Assembly (NCBI RefSeq): GCF_018918005.1
Contig: NZ_JAHLPR010000023.1
Coordinates: forward strand, 30,425-94,424
Source: Paenibacillus sp. MSJ-34
GTDB taxonomy: Bacteria > Bacillota > Bacilli > Paenibacillales > Paenibacillaceae
Direction: 5' to 3'
DNA: 64,000 nt
A program made the translations under genes and the position numbers. The notes under the pieces are model-generated. The model made no database searches and was not told the DNA's origin. It saw only the letters and a list, made by a program, of their open reading frames with translations. Of the stretch, positions 25,860 through 33,601 are shown piece by piece (the stretch's first letter is position 1; each line of letters opens with the position of its first letter).

Positions 25860-26245
25860 GTCGCTTCCAACTGCTTTTTCTTCGTAATATGCAATTCGCC
25901 TTGGTAGAGATGAACATATACGTCGTATAAACTTGTTTTCTTGAACGTATATTCCGCCGAATAGTCGCCGTTGCCCGTAGTTTCCGTATCCAACAAATCT
26001 GGAATGCCTTTATTGTCCGCTGTGCGAATATCGAGTTGGACCCTGGCTTTTTCGAACGTGTTAAGTCCCGTAATCCGCACCGTTAGAGCGGTCGTTTCCC
26101 CGGCGATTACCGGCTCGGGGGTTGCGATTAACTCCACCTGCACCTTGGCGGGATTCACATTCGACGAACTTGACGGATCGGCGCATGCCGACATAAACAG
26201 GAGCGTCAGCATTGCGAACGCAAGCATCCATATGTTTCTTTTCAT
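25856..26245 (-). CDS. FixH/YtkA-like lipoprotein
   Basis: Predicted lipoprotein of 129 residues. The signal peptide ends with the lipobox LLFMSAC and the mature part (about 105 residues) is a single immunoglobulin-like domain with the YtkA/FixH pattern VQVELIATPEPVIAGETTALTVRI...YSAEYTFKKTSLYDVYVHLYQ. Members often neighbour copper or cytochrome oxidase genes. AGAGGGGATG lies before the ATG at 26245. It is the first gene of the nosD-L-Y-F-like operon and overlaps nosD by four bases, so it probably belongs to the same copper-handling system. Confidence 0.75.
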   Translation of the reverse strand: MKRNIWMLAFAMLTLLFMSACADPSSSSNVNPAKVQVELIATPEPVIAGETTALTVRITGLNTFEKARVQLDIRTADNKGIPDLLDTETTGNGDYSAEYTFKKTSLYDVYVHLYQGELHITKKKQLEAT

Positions 26246-26403
26246 CTCATCCCCTCTTTCCTCTTACCGCTGATTGCCGCTTGCTATGATAGCCGTCAGT
26301 AGTCATCCTACCGGAACGGCATCCGTTTGAATATCGCTCGATAGAGCTATTGTTGTTACAACTGTGTGAAAATTTCGAAACGAAGACGGATACCCGATGC
26401 GGC

Positions 26404-26446
26404 AAAAACAAAAAAACACTTGCCGCGTTGTAAGGCAGCAAATGTT
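26404..26446 (-). terminator. Intrinsic terminator of the germination operon
   Basis: Imperfect stem AACATTTGCTGCC / GGCAAGTGTT followed by TTTTTTGTTTTT on the minus strand, 24 bases past the last gerC stop. Confidence 0.65.
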
Positions 26447-26469
26447 TCGTCATCTAATGATCAATCGGC

Positions 26470-27720
26470 TTATGTCGCTTTCATGCCAATACGGCGGACA
26501 CGCGTTGTCACTCGAATTTCGAACGTGGCGTTCTTATACGTTTCCTGCCAACGCTCCTTCGTTCGGACATGCTCGTTCCAATACAAAGGTTTTTTTGCCC
26601 TTATATATTCTCCGAAACCGAAAATGTCGGATCCTTTTTCTTGTGTCTTGCGAATGAGATCTCCGTATGTTTTGATCAATCCTTTCTTGTTCTCCTTCTC
26701 GATCTCTTTCAATACATCCGAATGGCCGATTTGAAACGATTCGCTTAATTTTTCTTCCACATCGATTTCCGTCATGACGGAGACGATGAAATGCGGCTTT
26801 CCATTCCTAATTTCGACATTCATTTTCGATTTGCGGGACGTCGCGTATACCGTAACGGTTTTTTCCGGTCCGTCCGCTCTGACAAACCCGCGGTACCCCG
26901 ATGTCCTGATCCCTTTAATCCCCATATAACCGGCAATTTCAAAAGGCTTCGTCACGCCCACCATTTTATCGTTCCGAAAATAAGCCAATCCGTAAATTTC
27001 AATGTTTTGTTCCTTCATTAGTTTGACATAAGGAAGAAATGCTTCTTGCCCGTGTTTCGAGGAGTTGCTCCAGAAAATGCCGACGAAGTCGTTCGGAAAT
27101 TTCCCCAGTTTGACCGCATCGTCCAATGTCGCCAGCAAATACAATGTCGGTATTCGTTTCAGTTGCGGCGTCGCCTTCATTAAGTCGATCGCCTTCCCCC
27201 CTGAGATGAGCATCCAGGCCGTTCTGCGCACTTCCGAATTGCGGCGCAAAAAGTCGTTTATATTTTCCAGCCCTCTCCTGCCCATCTCTTCCGAGACGAC
27301 GATCACGCGCAAATGTCCGTAGAACAATCTGCTCGAAATTTGCTGCTGCAAATTCATGAGCGCATCGTCGATCGTATGACCGACGACATCGATGATCCAT
27401 ACCGTTTGTCCCGCGCCGGGCGCGCCCCCGCCCTCGCCGCCTTCTTCTCCCTCGCCTCCCCCCGGGCCAAGCGGAATTTTACCGGGCAGCGCGATTTGAA
27501 CGGCGACGCGAATCAACTCGCGGGTCGGAACCGGGTATTTCCCGCGCAGATGGCTCACCTCTTGCTCTTGGCTTTCTTCTCCCGGGCTGGCCGTATCGAT
27601 GGAAATGCCCAATACGACGGCGCGTTCTTCTATTTCCAGGCGATCCCAGCAACCTGCGAGAAGCGGTACGATCAGAATGAACATGCAAAACAACGCGACG
27701 GGTTTACGCTTCGTCTTCAT
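26470..27720 (-). CDS. Spore germinant receptor C-subunit lipoprotein, second copy
   Basis: Ger(x)C family lipoprotein of 416 residues on the spore inner membrane. Lipobox LIVPLLAGC, then the family opening WDRLEIEERAVVLGISID, the GKIPLGPG motif and DALMNLQQQISSRLFYGHLRVIVVS. A low-complexity stretch of Gly and Glu (GGGEGEEGGEGGGAPGAG) sits near residue 90 and is absent in the sister protein. The start is ATG at 27720 with GGGGGT upstream; it lies four bases beyond the stop of a tiny ORF. It is the last gene of a gerA-gerB-gerC cluster and a close paralogue of the gerC gene at 27962-29188. Confidence 0.9.
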   Translation of the reverse strand: MKTKRKPVALFCMFILIVPLLAGCWDRLEIEERAVVLGISIDTASPGEESQEQEVSHLRGKYPVPTRELIRVAVQIALPGKIPLGPGGGEGEEGGEGGGAPGAGQTVWIIDVVGHTIDDALMNLQQQISSRLFYGHLRVIVVSEEMGRRGLENINDFLRRNSEVRRTAWMLISGGKAIDLMKATPQLKRIPTLYLLATLDDAVKLGKFPNDFVGIFWSNSSKHGQEAFLPYVKLMKEQNIEIYGLAYFRNDKMVGVTKPFEIAGYMGIKGIRTSGYRGFVRADGPEKTVTVYATSRKSKMNVEIRNGKPHFIVSVMTEIDVEEKLSESFQIGHSDVLKEIEKENKKGLIKTYGDLIRKTQEKGSDIFGFGEYIRAKKPLYWNEHVRTKERWQETYKNATFEIRVTTRVRRIGMKAT

Positions 27721-27722
27721 CG

Positions 27723-27824
27723 TTACCCCCATAATCGCAGCATCCAGTTGGCGACGAACGACAGAATTCCGGCCGCAACATTGAACCATCCGAGAAAACG
27801 GGCCACCTTCTTTTCTTTTTTCAT
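27723..27824 (-). CDS. Tiny membrane protein (33 aa) in the germination operon
   Basis: Frame of 33 residues starting MKKEKKVARFLG with one hydrophobic segment (FLGWFNVAAGILSFVANWML). Its ATG overlaps the stop of the preceding tiny ORF as ATGA and its stop lies inside the ribosome binding region of the second gerC gene, a coupling typical of translated operons. Together with the preceding ORF it adds to 71 residues with two membrane helices, the size of the D subunits found in some Ger receptors. It may be half of a split D subunit. Confidence 0.5.
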   Translation of the reverse strand: MKKEKKVARFLGWFNVAAGILSFVANWMLRLWG

Positions 27825-27937
27825 GTTTTTCTGCTCGTAGTTTTCATGTCCCATTGTAAAATGAGCCATCCTGTCACCAACCATAACGGTATCGCCGAAA
27901 CGATAAAACCGAATCCGACCTGACCGCCTCCTATCAT
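27821..27937 (-). CDS. Tiny membrane protein (38 aa) in the germination operon
   Basis: Frame of 38 residues, MIGGGQVGFGFIVSAIPLWL..., with one strong hydrophobic helix (FGFIVSAIPLWLVTGWLIL). GGGAGG lies nine bases before the ATG at 27937, 24 bases after the first gerC stop, so translation is well supported. It is too short for ordinary gene finders. Small D subunits of Ger receptors have about 70 residues and two helices; this and the next ORF together would give that, but a frame change lies between them. Confidence 0.6.
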   Translation of the reverse strand: MIGGGQVGFGFIVSAIPLWLVTGWLILQWDMKTTSRKT

Positions 27938-27961
27938 GCTTTCCAGCCTCCCAGCGTGATG

Positions 27962-29188
27962 TCATTTAGACTCCATTCCGACTCGTCGAATTTTCGTGTG
28001 AACCTTCACTTCGAACGTTGCGGAAGGGTACATTTCTTGCCACCGCTCTTTGGTCCGGATGTGGCGGTTCCAATATTGCGGTTTTTTGGCGCGTACATAT
28101 TCGCCGAAGCCGAGAATATCGGCTCCTTGATTCTGCGTTTTTTTAATAAAATCTTCATATAGTTTTGTTGCGGCCTCATTATTCTTCCGTTCGATTTCCC
28201 ATAAAACTTCGTCCGTTTTCAACAAAACCGAATCGTTGACTTTTTCTTCGATATTATCTTCGAGAAAGATCGTAACGAGGAAATGCGGGCGGCCGTTTAC
28301 AATATCCACTTTTATGTACGATTTGCGGGAGGTGGCATAGAGCATGACGATCGTCGGCGTTTCTCCCACTCTCACGAAAGACCGGTAACCCGCCTGCGTT
28401 ACTCCTTTAATGCCCATATATGCCGCTATTTCAAGGGGTTCCGTTACTTCCACTAATTTATCGTTTTTAAAAAATGCGATTCCCTTTATTTCAACGTTTT
28501 GCTCCTTCATGACTTTGACATAAGGAAGGAAACCTTCCTTTCCTTTTTTGGAAGAATTGCTCCAAAAGATACCGAGAAAATCGGTCGGGAACTTCCCCAT
28601 GCGGACCGCTTCGTCCAACGTGGCCAACAAGTACATCGTCGGAACGCGTTCCAATTTGGGCGCGGCTTTCATCAGTTCTTTGGCATCGCCTTCCGAAACT
28701 AGCATCCAGGCCGTTCTGCGCACTTCCGAATTGCGGCGCAAATAGTCGTTCAACGTTTGCAGTCCTTTTCGGGCGGCTTCCCGGGATACGACAATAACGC
28801 GCAGATGGCCGAAAAACAGTCTGCTTGAAATTTGCTGCTGCAAATTCATAAGCGCGTCGTCGATCGTATGTCCGACACTGTCCAATACCCACACCGTTTC
28901 TTTTCCCCCTTTTTCCCCACCGGCTTGTCCCGGACCGAGCGGTATTTTCCCTGGCAGGGCGATCTGGACGGCAACGCGGATCAATTCTTGTTTCGGAGCG
29001 GGGAACTTGCCGCGCAAATGCGTAATCTCCTGTTCTTTCTCATGCTCTCCTTCCGCCGAATCCACTGAAATTCCTAATACGACGGCTCGTTCCTCAATTT
29101 CAAGCCGATCCCAGCAGCCTGATAGAAGAGGAACCGTTAAGAGCATGACACAAAGCAGCTTGATCGCTCTTCCCTGCTTTTCCCTCAT
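27962..29188 (-). CDS. Spore germinant receptor C-subunit lipoprotein, first copy
   Basis: Ger(x)C family lipoprotein of 408 residues. Lipobox TVPLLSGC, then WDRLEIEERAVVLGISVD, GKIPLGPG and DALMNLQQQISSRLFFGHLRVIVVS; C-terminal domain ends FEVKVHTKIRRVGMESK. It overlaps gerB by four bases (ATGA at 29188). It shares long identical blocks with the second copy at 26470-27720 (for example SEVRRTAWML and LGIFWSNSSK), so the two arose by tandem duplication. C subunits help hold A and B subunits at the spore inner membrane. Confidence 0.92.
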   Translation of the reverse strand: MREKQGRAIKLLCVMLLTVPLLSGCWDRLEIEERAVVLGISVDSAEGEHEKEQEITHLRGKFPAPKQELIRVAVQIALPGKIPLGPGQAGGEKGGKETVWVLDSVGHTIDDALMNLQQQISSRLFFGHLRVIVVSREAARKGLQTLNDYLRRNSEVRRTAWMLVSEGDAKELMKAAPKLERVPTMYLLATLDEAVRMGKFPTDFLGIFWSNSSKKGKEGFLPYVKVMKEQNVEIKGIAFFKNDKLVEVTEPLEIAAYMGIKGVTQAGYRSFVRVGETPTIVMLYATSRKSYIKVDIVNGRPHFLVTIFLEDNIEEKVNDSVLLKTDEVLWEIERKNNEAATKLYEDFIKKTQNQGADILGFGEYVRAKKPQYWNRHIRTKERWQEMYPSATFEVKVHTKIRRVGMESK

Positions 29189-30279
29189 ACGCGTTCCTCT
29201 TTTTGCTTGCGAATGATGGACACGAACAACAAAATGCCGGGATAAGCAATGGTCATCACCATGCCGACGCGGCCGACGTTTTGAATGATTTCATACATTT
29301 GCAATATATTTTGCGGCAGCAGAGCCATAATAAAAACAAACGGCAGTATAAAAAAAGAAAACATTTTCGAATCGCCCAAACGAAACAGCTTGCTGATGGA
29401 ATCAATCGTAAAATAATAACTGGAAAAAAGCGTAGTATAGACGGCGGTCACCCAAACCGCGAGAAACGCCGCGTCGATTCGTTCCAAAATATTCGCCGGG
29501 AGCGATGTCGTCTTGGCTAATTCCAACGTAGGCCAGAGCAATTTTTTGATCTCTTCGGCGCCGAACACGCTGACCGTCGCCGCAGCAATAACGATATACA
29601 GTCCGCCGGCGATCACAATCCCCCATATGCTGGCGATCATCGCCTTCTTCGGCTTGCGCATAGCCGGAATAACCACAGTCATCACGAAAGCGCCTTGAAA
29701 TAAAGCGGCAATGGTTAAGATCCCCGGCAACATCCCTTTCGGATTGTTGCCCCAGAACGGTTGCAAATTTAGGATATCGGCGTTTTTCAGCGAAAGCGCT
29801 ACGATCAATATACCGGGGATAAGAAGCAGCGGCGTATAAAAATAGTGAATATATGCAAATCTCGTAATGTCGTTGCGGGTGGAGAATGTAGCCAGCAGCA
29901 GCATGACGATGACGGTTACTTCTACGGGCGTCTGTTTCAGTACGGACGTGACGACGACTTCGCCGAATTCGCGTGCCGTCAGCGAAGTTAACATAGCAAA
30001 AAAAACGATAATCATGATATTGCCGACCCGAGCCAGCCATTTTCCGATAATGTCTTCGCTATATTGAATAATGGATTTGCTCGGAAAACGCATGCCCAGT
30101 ATGGTAATGATGCTGAGTCCGATAAAGGCGACCGCCGCGCCGAGCATCGTCGCGAGCGGCGCCCCTGCGCCGGCCGAGCGTACAGCGAAGAGGGGAAGCG
30201 GGAGCACCCCGACCCCGATGATGCTGCTTACAATAATCGCAGTGGCTTGGATGACTGTCACTTCCGGTATTTCTTTCAT
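29185..30279 (-). CDS. Spore germinant receptor B subunit (GerAB family)
   Basis: Integral membrane protein of 364 residues in the amino acid-polyamine transporter superfamily, with ten hydrophobic segments (QATAIIVSSIIGVGVLPLPLFAV, LATMLGAAVAFIGLSIITILG, VGNIMIIVFFAMLTSLTAREFGEVVV and so on). In GerA-type receptors this subunit binds the germinant. It lies three bases downstream of gerA and overlaps the first gerC gene by four bases, so all are one operon. The germinant cannot be read from sequence. Confidence 0.92.
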   Translation of the reverse strand: MKEIPEVTVIQATAIIVSSIIGVGVLPLPLFAVRSAGAGAPLATMLGAAVAFIGLSIITILGMRFPSKSIIQYSEDIIGKWLARVGNIMIIVFFAMLTSLTAREFGEVVVTSVLKQTPVEVTVIVMLLLATFSTRNDITRFAYIHYFYTPLLLIPGILIVALSLKNADILNLQPFWGNNPKGMLPGILTIAALFQGAFVMTVVIPAMRKPKKAMIASIWGIVIAGGLYIVIAAATVSVFGAEEIKKLLWPTLELAKTTSLPANILERIDAAFLAVWVTAVYTTLFSSYYFTIDSISKLFRLGDSKMFSFFILPFVFIMALLPQNILQMYEIIQNVGRVGMVMTIAYPGILLFVSIIRKQKEERV

Positions 30280-30282
30280 CCG

Positions 30283-31851
30283 TTAACGCTCCTTTTTTTC
30301 TAATTGTTCCATCGGATCCAGCGCATCCCCCGGGGGACTCTGCAGCGCCTCCTTCGCTTTTCCTCCCAATCGGATATTATCCAGCGGAAACAGGAGCGGA
30401 GGCCGTCTCTTCATCCACCATATCGGCCCGCGTATAATCATATCCTTCATGCCTTGAAAGTTGCCCGGCACAAGCGGACTTAAGTAAGGAACGCCGAACG
30501 ATTTCAGGGAAAGCAAGTGATTCGCGATAAAAATCAATCCGATCATCACTCCGTAAAGCCCGAAAATACCGGCCAATATGATCAGCGGAAACCGCAGCAG
30601 CCGCAGGGCAAGCGCCACATTGTACGCCGGCGTCGCGAACGATCCGATCGTCGTCAGCGCGACGATTACGACGGTGATCGGGCTGGAAAATCCCGCTGCC
30701 ACCGCGGCCTGGCCGATTACGAGCACCCCGACGATGGACAGCGCTCCGCCGACTTGCTGCGGCAAGCGGATCGTGGCCTCCCGCAATACTTCCATCGATA
30801 TTTCAATCAGCAGCACTTCAACAATCGCGGGAAACGGAACGCCCGCTCTTCCCCCGGCTACCGCCACGGCGAATTCCGTAGGGATCAATTCCGGATTAAA
30901 GGATATAATCGCGACATACAAGGACGGAAATATTAATGAGAAAATTAAGGCGATTAGCCTGGCCAAACGAATGGCGCTCATGAGCAGAAAGCGTTCGGTA
31001 TAGTCTTCGACCGTTTGGTAGAATTGGCTGAATACGACCGGAACGATGAGCACCAGCGGCGAGCCGTCTACAAGCAGGGCGACTCTCCCTTCCAACAGAT
31101 TGGCGACGACTTTATCCGGCCTCTCCGTATATTGCACTTGTGGGAACGGAGTAAAATGATTGTCCTCGATATATTGCTCCAAGTAGCCCGAATCGAGGAT
31201 GGCGTCGTCGCCGATGCTGCTTAGCCGTTTATGCACCTCCTGTACGAGATCCGGATTGCAAATGCCTTCCATGTAGCAAACGGCGATTTTGGATTTGGTC
31301 CGGCTGCCGATCGTCATCGTCTTGACGCGAAGATCCGGCGTTTGCAGGCGATAGCGAATAAGAGCGATATTGGTGCCGAGCAATTCGATGAAACCGTCTC
31401 TCGACCCGCGTATGACTTGCTCCGTAGCTGGCTGATCGATGGCTCGTTTCTCGATATTCCGCGTGCCAACCAGAAAGGCGTCCTCCAATCCGTCGACCGC
31501 GACGAACGTCTCGCCGCGCTGCAAGCTGTCGACAATGACGGCAAGCTTGTTTTCCAGCCTGCCTTCGCTATGATAGAGGGATGAACCGATGAGAATATCT
31601 TTCATTTCATGCAGTTCAATGCTTCTTCCTTCGAGATAAGAAGGCAAGTACATAAACGGCTTTAATACATCCGTGTTGATAATCGTCTGGTCGACCATAT
31701 TCTGATAATAGATCATGGCTGCCGAGTACTTTCCGAAAACGTTAAAACGGCGGACGGCCAAGTCATCGTTCTCACCGATCAAACTGCGAATGATATTGAT
31801 CGTTTCTTCTAGATTGGCACTGATTGTATCGGTTTCAGTCGGGAATGACAC
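30283..31851 (-). CDS. Spore germinant receptor A subunit (GerAA family)
   Basis: Membrane protein of 522 residues with the GerA family blocks: NVFGKYSAAMIYYQNMVDQTIINTDVLKPF near the N-terminus, LRVKTMTIGSRTKSKIAVCYMEGI, ALLVDGSPLVLIVP, then about five helices (FLLMSAIRLARLIALIFSLIFPSLYVAI) and FPAIVEVLLIEISMEVLREATIRLP. The start is GTG at 31851, 8 bases after TTTGGAGG; the ATG eight codons upstream (31875) lacks a site and would overlap the Shine-Dalgarno. It is the first gene of the gerA-gerB-gerC-(two small)-gerC operon, made in the forespore. Confidence 0.92.
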   Translation of the reverse strand: MSFPTETDTISANLEETINIIRSLIGENDDLAVRRFNVFGKYSAAMIYYQNMVDQTIINTDVLKPFMYLPSYLEGRSIELHEMKDILIGSSLYHSEGRLENKLAVIVDSLQRGETFVAVDGLEDAFLVGTRNIEKRAIDQPATEQVIRGSRDGFIELLGTNIALIRYRLQTPDLRVKTMTIGSRTKSKIAVCYMEGICNPDLVQEVHKRLSSIGDDAILDSGYLEQYIEDNHFTPFPQVQYTERPDKVVANLLEGRVALLVDGSPLVLIVPVVFSQFYQTVEDYTERFLLMSAIRLARLIALIFSLIFPSLYVAIISFNPELIPTEFAVAVAGGRAGVPFPAIVEVLLIEISMEVLREATIRLPQQVGGALSIVGVLVIGQAAVAAGFSSPITVVIVALTTIGSFATPAYNVALALRLLRFPLIILAGIFGLYGVMIGLIFIANHLLSLKSFGVPYLSPLVPGNFQGMKDMIIRGPIWWMKRRPPLLFPLDNIRLGGKAKEALQSPPGDALDPMEQLEKKER

Positions 31852-32244
31852 GGGTACCACCTCCAAACGTTGCATTGTACTTGCTGAAATTGAGATTCAT
31901 GTACGTTATCATTCCCATAAAAAGTGAAACTATGTGTTGATCGGCTTGCGCATCGCATCGAAGTATAGAGTCATGTAGAGCCTTTACCATGAATTTTATT
32001 GATGCTGTCAGGTCGGGAAGAGCTTCAGGCGGAGGCATCGATTGAGTCTTGATCGGGGACGAGGGTTTTCTCTTTTGCCCCCTTCTGTCGGTATCCCGCT
32101 CGTTCAGGATCGCAAAAAAGAAAGAGGGTAAAATCAATGTCAATATAAAAAACGAACATTCAAGCAGGGGTTTATCATAATCAACTTTCGAGGCTGAAGG
32201 AAAAATCGAACACCCCATCAATAAACGAAATCAAGCGCATTTCG
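31852..32244. other. 393-base gap upstream of gerA, one short repeat, no gene
   Basis: It contains a copy of the TTCTGAACGA-type repeat in the minus orientation (32081-32107). A minus-strand frame of 128 codons (31835-32221) crosses the repeat and the gerA ribosome binding site and is not believed. No clear forespore promoter was identified. Confidence 0.55.
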
Positions 32245-33141
32245 TTAAGATGCGATTTTGTTAGGGACCTTACCGAAATCGTTAGCACGGCCGACGAGTT
32301 TGGGATACGTAATCGTTCGAGAAGTAACGCAACTGTTGAATAGCGATTTCAGCGGGGATGGTTGACTATGGTTAAACATGTAACAATAATGATTCAAATA
32401 AGCTTGCAGATGCTTGCTTCCAATGCCCCCGAACCGGCAAGCAAGCCATGTTTCTACTTCCCATCCAAGCCGTATTAACGTTAGGTTCCTGTCGCGTCCG
32501 ATGCGGCGCGTCACAATCGCGCCGGCAGCCGCCTTCGGATCCACGTAACGTTCGATAAAATGATCGACCGGAAAAGGCTTAAAGCAAGTTTTGATCGGTT
32601 CTTTCCGCTGTTTTTCGATTTTTATTTTCACGATCACCCCGTTCTCGTCCTCCGAAGCGCCGATGAGCAGAGGTTGTGCTTGTTTATGCCAATTCGAGCC
32701 GGGCGTGATCCTCAAGGCATAGATCGCTTCCGAAATGCGAACCAGTCCGGACAACAGCTCCGTCGATTCCGTCTGGGACATGGCATACCGCAGCTTGTGG
32801 CAGATGAGCCAAGCGGTTTTGTAGGTGACCTCGATGATTCGGGATAATTGTATCGCGTTGACGCCCTCCGGCCTTGCATGGAGATAGATCGCCTGAAACC
32901 ATTTGCGCAGCGAGGTGCGGCTGCCTTCCATGACCGTACCGGCAATGAGCGAAGTTTGCGCCCTGCAGGATTGGCATTCATAGAGAGGGAGTTTGCGGGT
33001 CGTAATGACGTAAGCGGCATGATGCTGACACCGGGGGCATCGGAACCCGTCCGGCCATCTCATCTCGAACCATGCCTTCACGCATGTTTCTTCCTTCTCA
33101 TAATAAGCTGAGAACGCTTCAAAGGATAACAACTCGGTCAT
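32245..33141 (-). CDS. Degenerate IS1595-family transposase-like protein
   Basis: Protein of 298 residues with the N-terminal zinc-ribbon of IS1595 transposases (CPRCQHHAAYVITTRKLPLYECQSCRAQTSLIAGTVME, four cysteines), a linker helix bundle (RKWFQAIYLHARPEGVNAIQLSRIIEVTYKTAWLICHKLR) and a DDE-like domain ending HLQAYLNHYCYMFNHS. The usual catalytic block of the form VEVDETYxGG is replaced by VRISEAIYALRI, so the first catalytic Asp is missing, and the second acidic position also looks lost (VDPKAAAGAIVTRR). No terminal inverted repeats or target duplications were found. Either a decayed element or a domesticated DNA-binding protein. GGGAGG lies upstream of the ATG at 33141. Confidence 0.72.
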   Translation of the reverse strand: MTELLSFEAFSAYYEKEETCVKAWFEMRWPDGFRCPRCQHHAAYVITTRKLPLYECQSCRAQTSLIAGTVMEGSRTSLRKWFQAIYLHARPEGVNAIQLSRIIEVTYKTAWLICHKLRYAMSQTESTELLSGLVRISEAIYALRITPGSNWHKQAQPLLIGASEDENGVIVKIKIEKQRKEPIKTCFKPFPVDHFIERYVDPKAAAGAIVTRRIGRDRNLTLIRLGWEVETWLACRFGGIGSKHLQAYLNHYCYMFNHSQPSPLKSLFNSCVTSRTITYPKLVGRANDFGKVPNKIAS

Positions 33142-33328
33142 GACAATCCCTCCCGGTACAATAATCAGAACCTACGTTCCCCTTTATTTTACCAAACAAA
33201 TGTTCCTATTTCAATATTATTTATTAAATTTTTGGAAGAAAAATTAAATGCTTTCTCGAGCAATTAAAAATTCCCTTTAGAAAGCGAATGAATGGCTTGG
33301 CCGCTGAAAAAAGCTGGTTTTTCCAACT

Positions 33329-33526
33329 TTCTGAACGAAGGGGATTTCGACAAAGGGGATGAGAATGGGATAGAAGGAGGAAGTCAGATCTGGACGACTG
33401 AACGGAGCTCATATTACGGAGCTTTCTGAACGAGGGGGATTTCGGCAAAAGGGGGAGGGGATAAATGAAGTATCGATGGGAAGAAATGGAGACGTTCTGA
33501 CTGAAGGGGATACCGACAGAAGAGGA
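33329..33526 (+). repeat. Three direct copies of a ~31-base interspersed repeat
   Basis: Copies begin TTCTGAACGAAGGGGATTTC (33329), TTCTGAACGAGGGGGATTTC (33424) and TTCTGACTGAAGGGGATACC (33495), each followed by CGACA/CGGCA and a purine-rich tail. The same unit occurs inverted at 32081-32107 and 15168-15192 and direct at 15386-15416. The motif therefore occurs at least six times in intergenic DNA of this window. Confidence 0.75.
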
Positions 33527-33555
33527 AATGCAACTAAGACGGAGAAAGAAAATAC

Positions 33556-33588
33556 AAAAAAAGCGCCCTATGCTTGAGCACAGGACGC
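33556..33588 (-). terminator. Intrinsic terminator of the CorC/HlyC-like gene
   Basis: Stem GCGTCCT / AGGGCGC with a 12-base loop followed by TTTTTTTG on the minus strand, 13 bases past the stop. Confidence 0.75.
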
Positions 33589-33601
33589 CGCGATCTATTC
33601 G

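Larger units (their letters stand above)
33142..33601. other. 460-base gap upstream of the transposase-like gene, three repeats, no gene
   Basis: Three direct copies of the TTCTGAACGA-type repeat lie at 33329-33359, 33424-33456 and 33495-33526, and the terminator of the CorC-like gene at 33556-33588. No frame in it has a ribosome binding site or recognisable product. Confidence 0.6.

Noticed and set aside
31835..32221. Minus-strand frame of 128 codons upstream of gerA
   Set aside because: It runs through an interspersed repeat and over the gerA ribosome site and has no family resemblance.
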